64,000 nt of DNA from Rugalucina vietnamica (taxonomy: Eukaryota; Mollusca; Bivalvia; Lucinida; Lucinidae), in assembly GCA_964017185.1 (NCBI GenBank), contig OZ024880.1, positions 42,684,329 to 42,748,328 on the forward strand, read 5' to 3'. Below the pieces are notes generated by a model, which did not search any database, was not told where the DNA came from, and saw only the letters and a program-made list of their open reading frames with translations. Each line of letters begins with the position of its first letter. The first letter of the stretch is position 1. Positions 12,701 through 18,700 of this stretch are shown piece after piece. A program made the position numbers and the translations under genes.

Positions 12701-15700
12701 TGGCCGCCATGCCCATATATGGTAAAAACCCTTCTAAAATCTTCTTCACTGGAACCGGTGGACCCATTTCAATGAAACTTGGCATGAAGTATTGATGACT
12801 CAAGTACTACAATGTATATATAAATCATGACCCTGTGATGACCTTGAACTTTTTTACTGCAAGGTCAACATAGGTCACCACTGCATTTGAATGGGGAAAA
12901 CTTTTAAAATGCCATTTAAAGTGAAAGCTGTTAAAGGGAAAAACTTCAGGAAATGGGCAAATGGACATGATATTTATGAATTTGAAAAAGAAAATGACCC
13001 TAGGGGTTATTCTGGCCCTGCCCTGGGGCTTTATACATGTATATGAATATTATAATCAAAGACATTTATTGGTATATATCTCAGATCTCAGGTGAGCATT
13101 TACAGGACCATTGGTCCTCTGGTTTTATTTGATTTGGTATTTTAGTGTTCAGATCCAAGAAAATTAAATGCATAACGGTGTGCAAGTCTAAGGAAACATT
13201 TGGTTGGAATTTAAACAATGTCTTAGAAAAACAAAGTCAAATAGCCCAACACTCCATGGTGAAAGACCTTAAATTGGATATGATGATTATAATGATGATG
13301 GCTGAATTCTTGACAGAAATAATAAATTACCAATGGCCTGCAAGACTAGGAAAGTGAAAACTTTAAACTGATGATGATGATGATGATGATTCTAGACTCA
13401 AAAACAACCTACCACTGTGCCTGCCAGACTAGGAAACTTGTGTTAGGATACAAGAACCAGCCAACTTCTGCCAGATTGCCGGCCGTGTCTATAGCCATGA
13501 AGAAGTTCTCTGATGGAGTGTTCTGGTAATATACTGACTTTTCACCTGGCCTGCAGAACAGTCATATGAGTGATTTATTATGTTCAGAAATTTTAAAGGT
13601 TAAATTGTGACCTTGATGTTAACCCTGAAAGCAGCATTTTCAAAACATAGTTAGCTAAGGTCAGTTTAAGTACCATATTGAGTGCACAAAGATTTTGAAA
13701 ATTTTACAATCAACAATTGTATAGTGCAATAATAATGATTAAACATATTTTTTCTGGTACATCATCTGCTGGGTTCCTCGAAAGGTGTTGAGACCCCTCA
13801 ACTTTCACACTCGGGTTTCAATGCCTCTCTCTTGGCCCTGCATATGTTAATCATGGAAAAAATACCATATTAGAGCTCTATATGAATATCATGATGATGA
13901 TGTACGGTACTTACACCAATAATTCATCATGATATGTTACCATGGAAACAGGGATATGCAAATCAGCACTACACTCTGCCCCCTCACAGCTGAGGTCTCT
14001 GATTGGCTGATTTTTGTCGGCCATTATTATAACTCCAACTGCTCCAGAAGCTTGCATCTGTCTTATCTGTGTAATAAACAAGATAAGCTGTACAGACATA
14101 CACAGTCAGAAAAGACCAAACTGCAAGACATCTCTTAATGGTGGAATGATATCACATTACAAAACACGCCCATGTGATACACAGATTTTTCTTAAGTTGT
14201 AAAAATTGAAAAAAATCAGTAGGACATTTTTATATATATTTTTCTTATTTTTGCTCAAAACATAGATTGTGGGTACAGGTTAGAACTGCCACGGTGAGTC
14301 AAGTACCCACAATCTATGTTTTGGAGCAAAAATAAGAAAAAATTGGTATACCCCTGCATACCCCAGTTTTGCTACACTTGTTGTAGCCATAGCGGATCTA
14401 AAGACGATCCGGATCAAAATGATTTTCAAAAGAATTTTACAAAAATATAAAACAAGAATTTTTTAAAACGAACTTGGCCACTTGACTCTTGATTCAAACA
14501 TGTTTCATTCCATCTCTCAAAGATCGTGGATAATGACGTCAACATCTTGTTCACGTCAATGGTTCCCGGCTCATATACAGAAAAAGCTTTCTTTTACACA
14601 CGGTTATCAAAGGCGGTTCGCCGAATTTTCCGAAAAACAAAAGGTACCCTGTAAGTTATCTTTCGATATTGGTTGCTAACAATCATTTTCTGTTATTTTG
14701 GCGAAGTTTCAGTCCTGAAGTCGAATATTATGACATATTTAATTAGAAACTTTGAAACGGTGTCATTGTAGTTACTCCGAATCATGTTTAATCTCATACT
14801 GTCATTTTATGCTCTAAAAGGACTTGGATTGCCTGATGTTTGGAACTAAAGGTATATTTTTACATTCTGGGTGTTCATGTTATAAAATTAAGTGTTAATA
14901 ATGAAATAATCTGCGTTTTTAACAAACATCATATGATATTCCGACGTTATTCAAATCACCCATGGAACATTGTGTGTTCGGTGGGGGTGGGATTGAGCAA
15001 ACATGGCTATGGGAAATGCCGCCGAAAAAGGCATATGTTTTGGTCCTCGGAATATTTGTTAAGGTTCACTGTATGGCTACATGCAAGGAATTTGAAGGAT
15101 AAACCCATCGGTGGTGATATATAGACCATGATTCGGATTACCTCCAATTGATTCGCTTCGACTTCAATTATGCATAGACTTTCACGCCCCAGCGGTCACA
15201 GTCACGTGCTTGATCAAAAATGAAAACCATTACAGTTGATGAGGAACAAAATTGGTTTCAAGATAATTACTAAGTTTATAATACTCAAATCATTCAAACG
15301 CGCATGCGCAGCAATTTTCATGAACTTGATCTGGAATGGGTTGAATGATTGTACATGAAAGTGGGGTGTCATGCAGTATACATTATCATGAAGAGTTATG
15401 TAGTCAGGAACAAGATTGTAGGAAAAATTATATTTGAAACATATTTTCTGGAAGTACCTTGTTCCAAAAGAAAATTCCAGCCACATTCCATAGTATTTGG
15501 CAACAATGGCAACCAATATCACAAACCCTGGGAATGTGGCTGGAATTAATACAAAGCAAAAATATTTTTGGCACTCAAAATAAGACATTGGCAAAATAAT
15601 TTGCAATAAAATAGGCCACTTTGTTTAACCAAAAAACTACTGATGATAGATCTAAAGAAAAGCGCTACTGATTTACTTGTAAAATAGAGCTGGTGATCAA

Positions 15701-18700
15701 GATAATCCTACTGTCAAAACATTTGACAAATTCCTTATTCAAGTTGGCAAGATAAGCAAATTTAGCAAGACCTGTGAGCGACTTTATTTTGCTCTTGGAA
15801 AGCATGTTAAGCATTGTTTTCTTCTAAATTATAAAGAGCTAGAACCTGTGCCAATGGTAATTGAACCACAGACCTCTTAATCTGGCCCCGAGGTTGTAAA
15901 ACTTTTTTCATGCTCATTTCAGCTGAGTCTGAAATTTATCCTGCTCATAATTGTTGGCATTTTAACATCTATTAGCAAGATAAATGACTAACTTTGATCA
16001 ATAAGACCTGAAAGTTTTACCAATTTTAGTTATTTCTAAATTTATGAGCAGCTTAAATTTCAAGCTCAGCTGAGCTGAGCATGAGCTGAGCTGAGCATGA
16101 AAAAAATTTATAACCTCGGGGCCTGGTGTCAAATGCTCTTACCACTAGGGCATCATGCTCCCCTAACGATGAAGTTTGTATACAAATGAAGCAATTAAAT
16201 ATGTTTAATCACTACAGGGAAAGTTTGACAGACAGTGAGTGGGAAAGGAACATTTTTACCTTGTCAAACACTGAACAGTTGCCATGGTAACTGACAAGTG
16301 CCACAGAACCATTAACATCTCCTGTCTTCTCACAGCCATCCCAGGCAAACACTAGGGGTAGAGTTTTGTTGCCGAATGTAGCTGGAGCACTGGGTAGCCA
16401 GTCATATCTTGCATCTAGACTCTTCAAAACAACAGGATATTGGAGCCCTGTTGCAAAGAAAGATTAAATATTTGGTCAATCTCAGATATTATGGGCATTT
16501 TCCTCATTCAGTTTTTCTTCTTTGTGAGACATGTATTTGGCAATTCTTTAACAATCCTTGCATGCTTCATAGAATTAACATACAGCAAAAAAATATTAAA
16601 GCAAACAAAAGACCAGGGCCCAGTTGTTCAAAATTAAGGACATTGTTTGTTAAAGATTCATTAAAATTTCAAACATGAATATTATAGGTCACTATAAATA
16701 CATGTTCACTGTAATTTTTTGTTGAAAAAATGTGAGAATCCTTTGCAATGTAAAGGATTCTCACATTTTATCAACATAAAATAACAGTGCATTTGCTTAT
16801 GTAGTCGGCATTAACTTAACCAGTTGAGGTCTTAATGATGATGTTAAGCGAACAAAGTTTTGAACATCTGGACCTTGGTGTTTAAAAAGGGTTCAGCAAA
16901 ATAGCCATTTAAAACTTGGGCAACTGGTGATTACCTTGTGATTTGATGTGGACCTGATCTAGTCCGCAGAGATGATCAACACACTGCCATTGCCGAAGTA
17001 CTGCTGGAATATAGTTTCCAAGTTGGCAGAGTGGTTCCACAGCAAAAAAGAATCTATCAGGCAGAGCACCAGGACTGTAAAACATGAAAACAGCAAATTT
17101 ATAAACAAGTTTTTATAAATGATTGGTCATTAGGCTTTATAAATTCAACTATGGCATCAACATAAAGTACATTGTAACTATTCATACAGTCCATGAGCCT
17201 GTCTGATCATAATTTTTTATGCATTTTTCATTTTAGAAAAAAAGACTGATTTTCAAATGATTAGGTTGGCTTATAAAACAAACTGACATTTCAATCTTGA
17301 GCCTAAATTCAGAAAGTGTTGCGGGTTGTGAAAACTGCCATTTTGTCAAACAAACCATTATACAAGTAAACTGCAATTAGACATGTTAGAGGTGTTTGTA
17401 AAACCCGACTGCCCATGTAAAGGCAACACAATATTTAATCAAACTGTCTGTATCCAGTTAAAATACAGATTATAAAAATATACCGTTATAAGCCCCGCGC
17501 TACATTTCCACCACCTCCCACCATACCAACCCACCCACCTTGCAGATTTGTCAGACTTATAGATATGAAATATTAAACATGGAATAAACCTAATTTGCAT
17601 ATTATCTGCTCATTAAATTGTAAAGGGGAACAACTTTGAATGCAGTTTATTCTGTAGCCGATGACGGTATATTGCCATAAAAGATCTGTCAAATTGTTCC
17701 TGCAGCCATATGTATCAATGTTATGAGTACCAGTCACCTTCCTGGCTCATAGTATACCTGACCGCATGAAGAGAACTGCCCTGGCTTTCCCAGCTCACTA
17801 GACAGTTGGTGTCTAAGAAGCAGAATTATTGCCAGAAAATCAACTTAACTTTCTTTACTTTTATGTGTGGATGCTACAGCACATATGGAAAGAAAAAAAG
17901 AGTACCCTAAATATAAAGCCTTAAAACTGAACTGAGGCATTTAAACTTAAATATTACTCAAATAAAAGTCTCAGTGCATTTTCAAAGATTAAAATCAATA
18001 CTTAATTGAATTACTTTCTCTCCCAGATTGTTTCAAGTCTGTTCTTCATCCACAGAGCACCAAACTTCTATCTATCTATCTATCTCTGTATACTGCCATA
18101 CGCCCTCGCGGACATTCTAGGCAGGGTAAAATAGATAAGAATAGTTAAAATCAGATAAAAACAAGCATGAGGGGATCTATGGGCGAGAATGCTGCAGCTT
18201 GCAGACTGCGGCCTTAAAGGCCTCAAGATTCTGCAAGCTTGCAACAGACTCTGGGAGAGAATTCCACTGTACTATAGCTAGTGGGAAAAATGAATATTTA
18301 TAGTAATCCCTAGAGGTGTAGACCTGCCTAAAGGTCATGGAGTGGCAGTACCGGGAAATTCTATTTGAGTACTGCACATAGTCCGGGAGGGGTACGGCGA
18401 CTAGTCCATGAATGACCTTGAAGAATAAACAAAGACGGGCATCAGCTCGTCTTTGATCCAATGATCGCCATCCTAGGTCTTGAACAAGCCTGGTTACACT
18501 AGCATGTCTATCAAAGTTTCCAACCGTCCAGCGAGCAGCTCTTCGCTGGATATGTTCAATTTGGGATATGTATTTCTTATTATGGGGGTCCCACACAGCT
18601 GATGCATATTCGAGCTGTGGCCTAACTAGGGAATTGTAAGCTCTTTCACGCACCTTTGACATTTTTGTTTTTATGTTTCGTCTGATAAAGCCAAGAGTTC

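Noticed and set aside
15214..15606. 130-codon minus-strand ORF and overlapping plus-strand ORF in intron 4
   Set aside because: No motif, no splice context, mutually overlapping, AT-rich chance frames.
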